64,000 bases of DNA, taken from Clusia tigrina. Taxonomy: Eukaryota > Arthropoda > Insecta > Diptera > Clusiidae. Both the position numbers and the translations under genes were made by a program. The stretch spans positions 11,117,629 to 11,181,628 of the forward strand of contig OV050032.1 of assembly GCA_920105625.2 (NCBI GenBank), written 5' to 3'. A model generated the notes under the pieces. It had not been told where the DNA came from, did no database searches, and was given only the letters and a program-made list of their open reading frames with translations. Positions 1-12,078 of this stretch are shown piece after piece; within the stretch, counting starts at the first letter, position 1, and the number at the start of each line of letters is the position of its first letter.

Positions 1-3000
1 GAACACCAGAGCACGACTTTTTCGCACATTCACCGAGGGTGGATATGATTTGCGGACGATTCTCGCACGTGCTTTTGTTATTGTTTTGCTTTTTGGAGTT
101 ACCGGCTATGGTTGAAGAGAAACACGCCTCTGAAATGAGTTTTTTGTGTGTTTCACTTCATGCATAATGTACATAATCAGCGGAAATTTCTTATATACGA
201 GGACACATCAGCAGGAGAATCATAAACAAATGTCCTTAAAATATTTATTTATTATTTAAATTCGGTGCAAATTATACAGCATGGTTACTCGTACTGCAGC
301 GAACAATGAACATCCAGAATTATTACGAATATATTAGTCATGTTCTATTGAGGGAGATTTGTTGGCTCGGTGTACGAAAATCCTCTTGTGCCAAAACGTA
401 GTGAGTTTCAAGAGTGTTTTTCACTTGATGGATGTGCCAAAACGTATTAGGTTTCAAGAGTGTTTTTCACTTCGTGGACAGTCAGAAAGTTCAGAATTTC
501 TTTGAACTTCCTTCTAGTTGCTATTATTGGAGTTCTTGTCGTTTTCGAAAACAAAGTTCATTATTCCAGAAAATTTCATATAAATAAATACCATAGAGAT
601 TTTTTTGTCAAGACTGTTGAACTATTCGGAAAAACGACAACTCGAATATGTTTTTAGAAAGAAATGTAAATTTTTCCTGTTTATCAACTGCTTTCGACTA
701 TTCTAACTCATGATTGCTTTTCGTTCTCAGCTGTAAATGCGGGTCATAACACAGACAACGCCCAATGCTATCGTTAAGGGGTTTCGCAAAGTAGTCTGTG
801 GTATTGTAAGTAGTCTGCGTCATCAATAGAGATGTGTTGAGGATGCCTAAGAAAGGCACACACAAATATGTTGATCAAACTAAAAGCAGTCTGAGTTAAA
901 ATGAATTTCCTATAACTTAAACATTATTTCTCAAAGAAGGACTTGTAAATAGACTCACTCCGTGCTGGTCGTGGCATATAATTAAAACTTGCTCTCCTCT
1001 CCTTACTTCTTGCATTAAATGCGAAACAAGTGGCGAACTTAACCGACAACAATGTATGATTCACATTGGTATTAGGTCAGCAGATTGAAGTACGACTATA
1101 TCTGTGTATATTTGTGTGTACATATCACTAAACATATCATTACAACCAGAAACTGCTGTGTGACGCATCTCTCTATTTCGGATCATTCAATTACTATAAT
1201 ATATAGATATACAAAGTATTGACTTGTTGTAAGCGCCATATCTACCTATGTCGCTTAGAACAGTTCAATATTAAAAACAAACAATTATATTTATATTTTC
1301 ATTATCCACTCCAACATTAACCACACCTACCAGTGTAATGCCCATGATTAAATATATTAAAAATATCTGTATATTTCATATACGCCAATCTAGTAAAAAA
1401 AGAATGAGTTAAATGGACCCTCGGATTATTGATTGCTTTGCTCGGGAGCAAATCTGTCCGAAACCGTTATGCCGCACACTCGGGGACACACAATCCGCTC
1501 GGAGGGTGAAACACATTCGCCCCGAAAAGCAGCACACCACCACTAGCACCGCACCCACCACCGCTATCGTCAACACCTCTTGTTCGAAATTCGGAATTCG
1601 AATTTGTGCTAGTCTCCTTGGCATTTCAGCACCCTGTGTCAGCGCTCAGAGGGGTTGCAAAATTAGTCACAATGGCAACCACGAACGCCGAAGTGCAATA
1701 AAGGATTTGATTTTAACAAACACACACCGAAGGGTGCATTTCACAATGCACCCCGGAACAATTCGACTCACTTCGGCTGTTTGTATGTTTTTCCTGGGTC
1801 GATGAGCAAAAGTGGAGACGGGGAACGGGTGCAGGAAGGATATTTTCTGTTTGTACGTGCGTCATGTGCGTTCATAAGCTTAGCAGGTGTGGCCCACACG
1901 TATTTGCGTGGACTCGTACACAAATTCTTGTGTATTGATTTAACAAGCGTAACACGCTAAGCCCCATTTGTCAGAGACCAAAATGCACCCGTAAGAATCT
2001 CAATTGAGGAATCAACTGAATTAAGTTCATTGCGGGCATCTAACATACTCCGTGCGAGTGCAAATAGCCGAAGAATTCTCTCAGGATTAACAGAAGCTGA
2101 TGGATGACTTTTCTGGAAGTTTAGCGTAAACTAGCGTTGAATTTGAATGCGTTTCAAAAGGGGTGAAAATGTACTAAGCTTCTGGAAAAAATTAAGCTGG
2201 CCACAGCGTTGCATTGTGGTGCTTTTTGTAGAGAAATACGAGCAGAGTAAATAAAAAGATTATTATTATAAGCGATAGTCCAAGGACAACCAGCAGAGTA
2301 CGTTTTTAGCAATGTGAATTCATTTTTACTTATGAAAAAGGGTGGGTAGTGGGATTTTGTTGTGAGAAATCATCACCATCAACCATCAAGTAGGTGGGTG
2401 AATACCCATTCCAGAAGAAAAATTGTCTAAAACGGCAAACATGGAACTAATGCCTTAAAGTATACCTAATTAGTGATGAAGAGGCGACAAGAAGAAATGT
2501 GGCAATTCGCCGCTGACGGAGAAGAAATAAGTTAATATTCTAAGACACGGTGACACAGCTCCACAATTCGACCTAGACTGGTCGCTTTAATACGCTCGAA
2601 CTTCATGAGTCCATATAAAAAGATAAGTACGAGTGCGCTCTCAGCTGCCATGAACTTCCCTTGATGATTTCAGCGCCTGCTAAAGGCTGCCAAGGAAGAA
2701 TACCAAGAATACACCCCAGCACCAGTAGCTCCATATTAGTATTTAAGCACTTTATTGGACGTAATTATCCAATTGTAATTGGTAAATAAGTTCACGAAAT
2801 GCGAGCTATAAACCAGTTCAAGTAGAACACACGAAAAATTAGTGTACTTCGAGCTGATTTCAACAGAGGTCAAGTATTGTTAGCACTACTTAAGAAAGCC
2901 CAAGCACTTGACAGAGCTGAAACGGTAAGTGGGCATAGATCATATACACATGTCAGGGAAATGAAGTAGGATGCATTTATACACCCTTGTGGTATATTTA

Positions 3001-3330
3001 GCACCACATTGGATTGTTTAATGCATAAAATTTACCGCCATATGCGAATATTATGTTGAAATCAGCCGAGTGTCGTGTCGAGTCGGACTTTTCCTCTGAA
3101 TGAACTGGGGCGATTATTGAATATGACTCAGGTTTCTATTGTCAAAAACTGCGTGAAAAAAGGGGTGGGCGGATTCCACCGTCAGTGACAGAGAGAAAGA
3201 CTAGTAAGGGGTAGAAGCGCGACTCCATCATCCACCGCTGACAATGAGATTAACGATGCTGCCTATCTATGGATTGTGCTTGGTAACAAGCATGAATGAA
3301 AACCTGAATCACTTGAAGATATTCTAAAAG
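1..3330. other. Intergenic stretch without a recognised gene
   Basis: A+T-rich DNA with no exon or repeat family that I recognise, apart from a 46-bp tandem duplication (388-479). A more G+C-rich island at about 1410-1810 is open on both strands: 130 codons on plus from 1413 and 71 on minus. Neither reading resembles a known domain, so I do not call a gene. Short decayed retroelement pieces may precede the LINE remnant that begins near 3340. Confidence 0.5.
388..479. repeat. Tandem duplication, two 46-bp units
   Basis: Two adjacent units (388-433 and 434-479) share GTGCCAAAACGTA followed by GTTTCAAGAGTGTTTTTCAC, with a few differences in between. It is a local direct duplication with no coding meaning that I can see. 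Confidence 0.8.
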
Positions 3331-3339
3331 ATTTTACCA

Positions 3340-4054
3340 CCAGGTGGTTCACAGATGGTTCAAAAACAGAAGAAGGGATAGGAGCTGGCATATTTGGACC
3401 GAGGGTTAACCACTCCGGACCAATGGGGAAAGCACCCAGCATATTCCAGGCAGAGATACATGCAATTCGCCTCAGTATTATCTTTAACCTCCAACGTAAA
3501 CTTGTGGGTCAAGACATTGCTAACATGTCTGACAGCCAAGCAGCTATAAAAGCACTCAATTCCTACAAGATTCATTCTAAACTGTTATGGGAACCCTTAG
3601 AACTTTTAAAGAAGTTAGGAAGCCTCAATAAACTTTCCATAATATGGATCCCCGGGCACACTTGGATCCCTGGAAACGAAAAAGCGGATACTCTTCCCAG
3701 GGGAATGGGGCAGCCACACCTTATATTGGACCAGTACCATTCTTTGGCATAGGAGCAAATAGCATACACGATAAATTAAAACAGGAGGAAAAATCCAGAA
3801 GATCACGCTGCTGAGCCTTACTCCCAAAACTTAGACAATCCAAGCTCATGATTGGCGACTATAGCTCAAAACGTGCAGCTCTATGTCAACAGTTAAGCAA
3901 AAACAATTTAAGAACTCTGACAGGCCACCTCACAGGCCACTGTCCTTTAAGAAGCTACCTCATGAAGCTGGGACTCTCACCAGTAAGCACTTATAGATTC
4001 TCCACACTAAACAATTCTCTATCCGATCATTCGGTCATAGCTCTATTGGTCTGA
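3340..4054 (+). pseudogene. Degraded non-LTR retrotransposon, RNase H domain (copy 1)
   Basis: The translated sequence around 3350-3705 reads as the RNase H domain found at the C-terminus of I/R1-like non-LTR retrotransposon polyproteins. It has FTDGSK (first catalytic Asp), AEIHAI (Glu), SDSQAA (Asp) and WIPGH...GNEKADTL (last Asp). The frame is lost after about 3700. The downstream segment at 3890-4050 still reads LTGHLTGHCPLRSYLMKLGL, the typical post-RNase H region of these elements. No reverse transcriptase is visible upstream, so this is a 5'-truncated dead copy. A related fragment follows directly. Confidence 0.8.
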
Positions 4055-4129
4055 GTCTCACTGTCAACACGGACTATGTGACTCCTATTCTCAGCTTGCG
4101 ATAAAATTTAAAAGTAACTATCGAAAATG

Positions 4130-5125
4130 AGGAATGGTGCAGAGGCATGAATGCTAAATACATAGCCATCAACCAGTTCACGGATGGCTCGAAAATGGAA
4201 GATGGTATTGGAGCAGGCGTGTACTGTCGCTAACTAGATATCAGATAGCCATTCAGGCTCTCTGATTATTGCATTGTTTCTCAGGCGGAAGTGTTGCAGC
4301 TAGGAAAGCCGCAGAGTTCGCCTGCATACCAGAAATACGAACTCCACATTAAATTTCTCCATATATAGCCATGCTGTGATTAAAGCTATAACTACATGCT
4401 ACGTATCATCCAGAAATGTTCTTCAATGTAAGACAGCAATGGATAGGCTGGAAACCAACCGAGGGCTGTGGATCTACTGTGTGCCAGGGTACAAAAACTT
4501 AAAGGGAAACGGGAGCGCGAACGCTATTGCAAAAAACGGTATCCAACTACAACTATCAACGTGCTGATCCCTCTACAAATGAATTATAACCGTGTTGAAG
4601 ATTCCATGAAGAGGAAAACGGAAGCAATGTAGATCATGTGAAAATCGTACGGTACTCAGCAAACCAAATCTATACTGGCACTCCCGAAAAAGGATTGCAT
4701 TTTTTATTGTAGATATGTTGACGGGACATTGTCTAACGGGTACAGGGCAGAGTACAAGGGAAACTTTGAAGCAGGGATGTCCACGAAAAATGTATCTGGA
4801 GCTAGAGAAAATAACACGACCCACTTACTCTCCCACCAAAAACAAAAATCTATACGACCATAGCAGATAAGAACACACTTGCATTCATGTGAACGTAAAG
4901 TTTGAAGCATCTTCTATGCCTATACCCAGCAATCTCAAAAGCGCACCTGGCACACCTAAGAGCCCGCTGGTTTGAGGGACTGGACGATGGTCTAACCCTT
5001 AAAGTTCGCTAAGGGCGTCTCTGTTTTTACAGCTCTTAAATGGATATCCATCTGGCATCGCCACGCACCTAGCAGATCTATGTGTGGCCTTCACGGCCAA
5101 CCAGTGTAGCCTAATCTAACCTAAC
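4130..5125 (+). pseudogene. Degraded non-LTR retrotransposon, RNase H and 3' end (copy 2)
   Basis: A second, more decayed relative of the preceding fragment. FTDGSKMEDGIGAGVYC is encoded near 4168-4230. After frame breaks, 4376-4567 encodes AVIKAI...LWIYCVPGYKNLKGNGSANAIAKNG, a worn form of the RNase H motif WIYWVPGH..KGNE.AD. A weak match to the terminal Cys/His-rich segment follows at 4690-4990. The block ends near 5100-5125 with CCTAATCTAACCTAAC, a tail type common at LINE 3' ends. Tandem arrangement with copy 1 suggests two insertions or a rearrangement. Confidence 0.7.
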
Positions 5126-8100
5126 GTATATATTATAATAATTCTACTCCTGTTGAGTTGGGGTTTTTCCAGTTAGGAAATTAAATGATAGCTTCTTTTC
5201 CCTCTAGGTTGTTCCCAAAGCTTTAACAAAATGCAGCATATAAATCCTCTTCACTATACACCTCCAATACTTTGTCAACGGATGCGCTGTAATTTATTTA
5301 CTTTTTCAATAAATATAATGATAAAACGTTAAATTTTACATAGTTTTCTTGTGAGTTCTGTTGCTATCTCTGTGTCTGTTTCTGGTTTATGTGGCTGCAG
5401 GAGCAACGCACCAGAGATAAAATTAGCTGCAGAATTAATAATGTTCTGTTCTGTCTCGGTTGCCGTTTCTGTTTTATGTCGCTCTGCGCCTTTAATTGGC
5501 AAGATACTTAAGTGGGCCCAATGAAGGCGAAAGATGGATGCCTGTTTTCAAATGTAAATGCAGGCTCAAGAGAGGTAGACCCCGCCTGAGCTACACAAAT
5601 ACTTCTAGAACAGTTTTTAGAGTTTATGGGTGAATCTCCGTTCCCATTATTGCACATGCTAAAAACCAAATTTCAATTGAACTCAGCGGACTCAAATTTC
5701 AAAATTTAGTTATCATCCTTTAGTACTGTAACGGAAGTGAGTGCTTCTACTTTCATGTTATGACAAATATTTTGAACTCTTCCGTGATCTGGTGGGTACA
5801 GGCAGACCCCTTTTTGCATTACGAACACGTACTCTGAACACTTCTACTATCACTCTCCTATGTAGGTTCATTTGTCGAAGCTCCCATAGACACGATATAT
5901 ACCAGTATATTCGGGTATAAGCCAGTATCGGGCGGCCCTGTGATATTTTTAGTGCCTCGCAGTTTTTGTTCGTAACACAAAACAGAACCAATCTAAAGAA
6001 GAATACTCCTATAAAACATAATTACATAAATATTGGCAGATTATTCCGCCAGAGTTTACAACATATACACACACTTCTATGCACATGTATTCATATGTGT
6101 GTATGTGTGCGTATGTTTGTATGCAGCAGACACCATCAATTCTCATTGCGAGTATTAATAATATATTTTTTTCAATTTGACTTTTGTTTTTTGTGTTCAT
6201 TTCTTGTTGTTTTCACTTGTAAAATATTTATTTTCTGTACACTTACTCCCAAACTTTGAAGCGACGGAAAGCGTTTCTTCAGCGTTAGCATTTAAACAAT
6301 TTACTTTTCTTAACTTTTCTTAACAGGAATCCGTCTTTTTTCTCGTTTCGCATTAAATATTCTTCGTGAAAATTTCGAAAGTTTCCGCAGCAGCCAAGGG
6401 CAGAGCCAAAAACACCAGTCCACAGTAGTCGAAACGTTCACTGAAATCGCACCAGCTGTGCACTCGGATTGTGGCTCAGGTCAATAATGCCCGTCCGTCC
6501 ATTCGGAGCAGTCGTAATCGCACTCGTAGTGGAGGCCCGAGTGGTGTCGTGCCAGTCTACAGTCTAGCAAAAGAGCACATTTCAGAAATCGCTTCGGTCT
6601 ATTTATAAAATGTTTGAAGAACCGATTTCAGACACGACGGCAGAATATGCGTGAACAGTATTTCAAAAATGAATTTTATGCTGCATTCTACGCAATGCTC
6701 AGCACATTCAGATCCGAGCGGTTGTGTCTGGTTTAGGGAGAATTTTATGGTTTTGTTCTTCATTTGGTTTCTTTAATATCAACCACCGAAATTGCTCTAG
6801 TTTACGATGTTCAGGTTATCACGCTGGACGAACTTTTAGACTCACTTCTTCATACGAATTCAATCAAATTTAAAACTTTCGAACATAATGGAAGGAACGA
6901 AAGTTGTTTTATTTCTAGATTGAAAGGGAGGTGGAAATATATGTATATGTATATATAGGAATACATATGTTAAATATATTTGGTTTATTTTAGAAACGAA
7001 TAACATTGTGTATGAGTGGTGTATTGGGTTCCATCCCTTACACCGGAGGGTATGTCCGTATTTTCATATTCAGCCAGTGCAAAAAGTTTTTACTTATTCA
7101 AAAACTCAAGGAAAAAGGTCGCATTCATATCTAGCTAGTTATCAAGAGTGAGTAACTCCTTTTTAATATTGCAAACATTTTTGAAAAATTCTCGTAGGAT
7201 TCAGTCTGTAAGCGTAAAGTCCCCATTCCAGTGTATTACAGACCAAACTCACTAACGCATTGTTATCCCATAATCCTTCACATATTCGTGTTCTCTTTAT
7301 AGTCAACTAATAAAGAAGGCTGTAGTCAGAGGCGACTATGGAGGCCTTTTCGCATAAGATACTCGTAATTGATCAGTTACGCAATAAAGTCGGTGATAAT
7401 GGTTCCAAATAACTCAATTGAAACATTACTCTTTATAGAAACATTAGTCATATTGTTGATGTCTACCAGAAGATAGAAGTGACGGGTTGATATATGACGC
7501 TCACGTTCAGCATTAAGTTTTATAATGCAATTATGTGCCACCATATCCAAATTGACGCATACATTTTACATATATATCTCGAGTTATGCATATACGTCAA
7601 TTGTAGGCCTGTTTCTAGTCCGAAGATGGCCCTAAGAACCATTCAAAGTTCCGTTGTTAAATCTGATATATGAACCCAGTTATGAACACGTGCGAATTGT
7701 GGGCAATGAAATATGTTGCCCATTTTCAGCACGAAGACGAGTATTGAGTAAACTCACATTGCTATCAAATTTTATTTTTTTGTCCTCAATAGAAGCCTAA
7801 CTGGGGGTCATTCTAAGTGAGTCATCGGCAGTTCCTGAAATTGGAGGTGGCGTGTCATTTGTTCGGTGGGCGGGACAGTATATAGAAACGGCTCACATCT
7901 TGCACAGAGCTTAGTGTAAACTTATTGTACAGTACCAATAAATTTCCTCTTTGCACTCGTACCATGGACTGGAGTGAAGTTATGGTCATTTTAAATATGG
8001 AAGATAGGTGTATCCTTTTGTCCGCTTTTATTCATATAGCATTCTAATTCATATAGCAATCTGAAAGTGAAGTTTCAGTAGAATATATACTCTAATAAGA

Positions 8101-8166
8101 ATTTAGCATACAAACGGAACCCCAGTCGTACCAGATTTTGCACAATATCTGACAAGTCTAATACTA
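5126..8166. other. Intergenic stretch, no gene recognised
   Basis: No coding exon could be supported. A G+C-richer island at 6370-6600 is open on the minus strand for about 40 codons after a CTAG acceptor-like site, but has no recognisable domain. A possible LTR-type promoter and poly(A) segment (7855-7965) is listed separately. Confidence 0.4.
7855..7965 (+). promoter_or_regulatory. Possible solo-LTR core (TATA box and AATAAA)
   Basis: GGGCGGGACAGTATATAGAA supplies a TATA-like box. About 55 bp downstream lies CAGTACCAATAAATTTCC, with a poly(A) signal, then TTGCACTCGTACC. A TATA box followed within about 70 bp by AATAAA is the arrangement of the U3-R part of insect LTRs. I could not find paired LTRs, TG...CA borders or a target duplication, so this is only a suggestion. 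Confidence 0.25.
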
Positions 8167-8241
8167 TGAGACCTGGACCCGAGCGGTATTCAAGCCCGCG
8201 CTCCCAGCACTGAGACACGCCTGCTTACCACAATGTTATGG
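8167..8241 (-). repeat. Possible tRNA-derived SINE head, antisense
   Basis: Read on the minus strand, this has GTGGTAAGCAGGC (box A-like), CTCAG, then GGGCTTGAATACCGC (box B-like) and CCAGGTCTCA. The order and spacing match the head of the SINE at 26721. The SINE body (TAGCTAGTACTCATTCCC) is not visible beyond it, so it could be another tRNA-derived element. Confidence 0.35.
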
Positions 8242-9169
8242 TTTGTTAATATAGTATAATAAGACTTCTGACATATAAAAATATCAATATTGACTGAGTT
8301 TTTGCTGTCAGTGCTGCCAAAATTTTCTATCAAGCGAGGACTTAACGATGTCGTTGTTTTTTTCTATCAAGTAGCTTGGTTGTCGACTCAATCGAGACTT
8401 TTATAATTGCAATTAAAAACATGTTCAGCACTACACAATTTTTCAATATCTCTCAGATCCCACACCGGTCATGCCGCAGATTTTTCGTTTATCGAAAGCA
8501 AATCAAAGTGGTCACGATGGCATGCTGTGTTCCGACTAGGAAGGAATACTGATTCAGTCGAATTCGCCGCTGGGTTGTGCCAGAAGCTTATCAGGAAATC
8601 TTAATAGTTTACCTGTTAACTGCCACTATGCTGATTGATCACCCCTAATGCATTATTACTAATGCCACATCAATTCTCATAAAGCAGTTACTTTCAAAGT
8701 AACTGGATTCGTTGGGACGCAGGAATTCATGAGAAAAAAGCGGACAATCTTTTTCAATTTCACCCACACTTCCAAAAATTCCTGCAGCTGCGATGCTGCG
8801 AATATTAAATACTTGATCCTTACGGAGAATTACGTCATATTTGAGCTAAACTAATAGATACACTCTGCTACATTCTCGCTATGCCCCAGAGTAGTCGCAT
8901 TACATCATTCGCTTGGTTGATGGCCTGACTGTAAGTTGAAACTCATTAATGAATGAGTGCTCTGCGGAGGGAGGAAATGAGCAAAGTGAGTGTGAAGCGT
9001 GGACTGTGGAGCCCTGAGTGGGGGGGGGGGGGGGATGGGAAGGGTCGCCTGACAATCGGCGCATGGATATGATTAATTTTTTCCCTTCTGCCTTTTTGCT
9101 CACTAATTAAAGCTGCCAGTGTTTATAAAGCAGAGGGAAATTGTTGAACGGAAGGAAGATAGCACTTAC
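8242..9169. other. Non-coding stretch downstream of the His-rich exon
   Basis: Probably the first intron of the minus-strand gene whose first exon ends at 9170. It contains a poly-G run near 9018-9033. I see no further exon. Confidence 0.35.
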
Positions 9170-9571
9170 CGAGCTCTGATGTCCACTTGGGCAATGTTCG
9201 TGTTTGCCACCATGTTTGCCACCATGTGATATTACTGGTGCTACCGCTGGTAGTAATGCTGCTAGCGGGGACGCGACTTGTGTGCTGGGACAGTGTCGGT
9301 GACTGTGGTGATGGTGCGAGTGCGTATGCGGAACGGAATGAGGATAAGTATGCTGGTGCTGGTGGTGATGTTGATGCTGGGGCTGCTGCTGCTGCTGGTG
9401 CGGATGCTGCAGATGATGGTTATGAGCTGTCGGCGGTGATGGCATATTATGGCCGCTGTGTGGCAAATGGGACGAATGCTGGACTCCAACTTGATGGCTG
9501 TGATGATGTGGTACATGGCCCTGCGAGGCTTCCAGAAGCGTTGGCTGTATATGAGTGACAAATTGAGCCAT
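9170..9571 (-). CDS. First coding exon of an unidentified His/Gln-rich protein
   Basis: The ATG at 9571 opens a 134-codon exon beginning MAQFVTHIQPTLLEASQG. It then becomes strongly low-complexity: histidine-rich with HPHQQQQQPQHQHHHQHQH and SHHHHSHRHC, then an alanine/leucine/proline patch (ASPLAALLPAVAPV) and GGKHGGKHEHC. It ends at a good donor (TCG then GTAAGTGC) in phase 0, so the protein continues in exons I cannot find, probably left of the window. Such N-termini are frequent in fly transcription factors, but no DNA-binding domain is visible, so the identity is open. The antisense Asp/Gly/Ala-rich reading frame is a shadow of the repeats. Confidence 0.6.
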
Positions 9572-11650
9572 TTTCAATATGAATTTTCATTAACTAGCAA
9601 TAATAGGGTAATCTGATCAGTTTGTTGTCGTTGCTGGCTGGTGCCACTACTTCTGTTCAGTTGTTGTTCCGTTTGTTATCAATTGCACTTTTCTACTCCT
9701 TTCTCCCTCGCTCGCACTCTCTCTCTCTCTCTATATCTCTCTTTCTCTCTCGTTTAGTTTTAATTAAAAATTAATTAACTTTCTGCTGTGACACTACAAA
9801 AACTTTTTCCGTTGGATTTCGAAACTTTTTAACTTTTGGCATTCATTTTTAGAATAAAATTGAATTATTATTTTTATATTTGTGCATTTCAGGCGACGAT
9901 TAGGTAACTTTTTCTCTTTAAATCGCATGCGTTTTGTATTTATATGCATATACGTTGTAGGGGTGTACGAGTATATACTGCGGGTATACTAAATACTGGA
10001 GTGGAAATAAGTGTAGCAAAATTTCACAACTTTCCGTTCTCCTTGGGAGTTTTAATCGGAACAACCTTTTAGAAGGAGCAATGTCAAATAACTGATAGCA
10101 CTTTCCTAGTTGGTAAGACTTTGCTTTGGCTCCGGCAGGATTTTCCTATTCTTTTTTGCGCTTCGGTATCTATACCATGCAAAAATATGCCATTATCGCT
10201 GCTGCCTCGTGTCAAAGCACATCACGGCGTGCGCGTAGATGCCAGTGGTCCTGTTTCGCGGTGGGAGAGCATTTCGGGGTGGCTGTTTAGATGTCCTCTC
10301 GTGTACACAGTTGTTCTGCATGCGTGTGCGGCACTGCTTTCCGGGTTTTCGCTTGCTTTTCTCCAGTTCCTTTGCTGTGCCGTTTCGGTTAAACGTCTTA
10401 TGCGTGCTTTGCTGTGCCGTAGCGTCCAGTACCACTGGCAGTGAGTTGAAGTTTACTTTAAACTTTTTAACTAGGTCGCTGGAAGCCACTTTAATACTCG
10501 CGTATCCAAAAGTGAGCGCTTATTATTTGTTTACTTTGCTGTGAGCGCTCTCTTTCCCACATTGTGCCAAGTGTGGATTTCGTGCGGATTTATAAACACT
10601 GAAAGGCTGCTCTGGAATGTTCTACGGATAGTTGTGCAAAGCATGCTATGCTGTCATTACATGCCGAGTGGCTGTTGACACCGCTTACGGTCTGTTGAAC
10701 TACTCGCAGTTGCAGGCTCTTCGTTGGAAATTGGTTGTTGTTGTTTTACGAATACGCCGTCATTTCTATGGACGCCAACTCAAATGGAAACTTTTTCATA
10801 TTTGTCTCTCGAAACTATGCTGAATAATTTATTATGTTTCATAGAAACAAACACAAAATATTTCCGTGATTTTTCAGCTAACTCTGCCCAACGCAGAAAG
10901 CACCGGCACCAGTTTTCAAACAAGATAAAACTTGTTCTGGAATTCGACTTAAATATACATAATCATAGGGATGAGGGGGGTATATAACTGATTCCAACTA
11001 GGTTGGATATTCGGTTGGTGTTTGTGCAATTTTGGCTTGTGCGTACCTTCTCTTATTGAATTCGAGACCACAATGGAAAGTCTGTGATGAATTGAAAGAA
11101 TAAATGATAAAACTAACGAAGTTAAGCTTCTTAAACTTCTGTTGTGACTTAAATTTTGTCAACTTTTTCCCAAGCGTATTGTTATTAAAGAACTTTTTTT
11201 AAAGCTAAATGATCCAACAAAATGTTTGTTGCATTATTTGACACTGTCCAATAATCGAAATATTAGCAATACACTAAACTTCATTACTAATATTCATTTC
11301 AGCCTGAAGAACACCACTTCTTCAAAAACTAAATTAAAACGAAGAAAATATTAACTAATAATAATACTGAAAAATGTTAACAAAAAAGTACCTACTCTCC
11401 GGACCCTACCACTGAGCATAAAATGGCTCTTAGGATATACCCATACATCGCCTTCCTACCCATACATCGCCTTCCTCAACGTTCCATGGTTCAAGGTTAT
11501 ATTCCTTTCGTGATAGTTTATAACTTTAATTGTAAACGTTTTTCTATACAAAATAAACAAATTAATTGTGAATAAACTAATTTTGCGTATTTCTAAATTA
11601 TCTTTTACAAGCCAAAAAGTCAATGACATTCTCTATTTAATTTTGTATAT
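9572..11650. other. 5' flank of the His-rich gene and intergenic DNA
   Basis: The 5' leader and promoter of the minus-strand gene must lie here, but no TATA or initiator can be fixed. 10120-10550 is G+C-richer and open on both strands, without a recognised protein. A short tandem duplication of CCCATACATCGCCTTCCT lies near 11440-11480. Confidence 0.35.
9712..9760. repeat. CT/GA-rich tract upstream of the His-rich exon
   Basis: Runs of (CT)n on plus, i.e. GAGAG on the coding strand of the minus gene, about 140-190 bp upstream of its ATG. GAGAG is the GAGA-factor (Trl) binding core in flies. A regulatory role is inference. Confidence 0.5.
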
Positions 11651-11651
11651 A

Positions 11652-12078
11652 CAGGGTTGCCCAAATTCGACGGCAACGCCATAACTTTTGACAGAGATGT
11701 CAGATCGCTTAATGACATACCGCGTTTGAAGCGTCAGTCCAAGCAGATTTTTGCCATGGAACAATACACGCCACGCGAGCGCTCTGAAATAGTTGAAATT
11801 TACATTCAACAGAAGAAGTCAATTGTGAAAACTCAACGTGCTTTTAAAAACTTAAAAAATGTGAGAAGTGCGCCTTCTAAGGACACCATTAAGCGTTTAT
11901 ACGAAAAATACGCCATCAACGCCAGAGGCGGCCATTTGAGAGATATCATATTCAAAAATTGATGTAAACAAATCTACTTGGAACAAATTAAATGATTAAG
12001 ATTGCCAACCGCCAAATTTTTATTTTTTTCTTTGATTTTTTAACAAAAACATGGGTCCGTCGAATTTGGGCAACCCTG
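11652..12078 (+). mobile_element. Small mariner/Tc1-type element with perfect inverted ends
   Basis: The element starts CAGGGTTGCCCAAATTCGAC (11652) and ends with the exact reverse complement at 12078; the terminal inverted repeats are 22 bp and identical. It is flanked by TA on both sides (11650-11651 and 12079-12080), the target duplication of the IS630/Tc1/mariner superfamily. At 427 bp it is too short for a transposase, but it keeps an ORF for an N-terminal helix-turn-helix. It therefore looks like an internal-deletion derivative. The unbroken ends suggest recent movement. Confidence 0.9.
11756..11962 (+). CDS. Helix-turn-helix ORF inside the mariner-type element
   Basis: A 68-codon ORF starting MEQYTPRERSEIVEIYIQQ. 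The segment with KTQRAFKNLKNVRSAPSKDT and IKRLYEKYA resembles the N-terminal DNA-binding helix-turn-helix (DUF4817-like) in front of insect mariner-like transposases, which typically reads M...YT..ER..IV..Y......V..TQRAF. The catalytic DDE/D domain is absent: the reading frame ends about 115 bp before the right inverted end. A protein with only the end-binding domain could act as a repressor. That role is inference, and there is no evidence for expression. Confidence 0.55.
   Translation: MEQYTPRERSEIVEIYIQQKKSIVKTQRAFKNLKNVRSAPSKDTIKRLYEKYAINARGGHLRDIIFKN

Noticed and set aside
1413..1805. 130-codon plus ORF
   Set aside because: Open on both strands in a G+C-rich patch; no motif, splice context or resemblance to a known protein.
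9187..9558. 123-codon Asp/Gly/Ala-rich ORF on plus
   Set aside because: It is the antisense of the His/Gln codon repeats of the minus exon.
10193..10489. 98-codon minus ORF starting ASSDLVKKFKV
   Set aside because: The first codon is GTG, not ATG; no domain; it lies in the likely leader of the His-rich gene.
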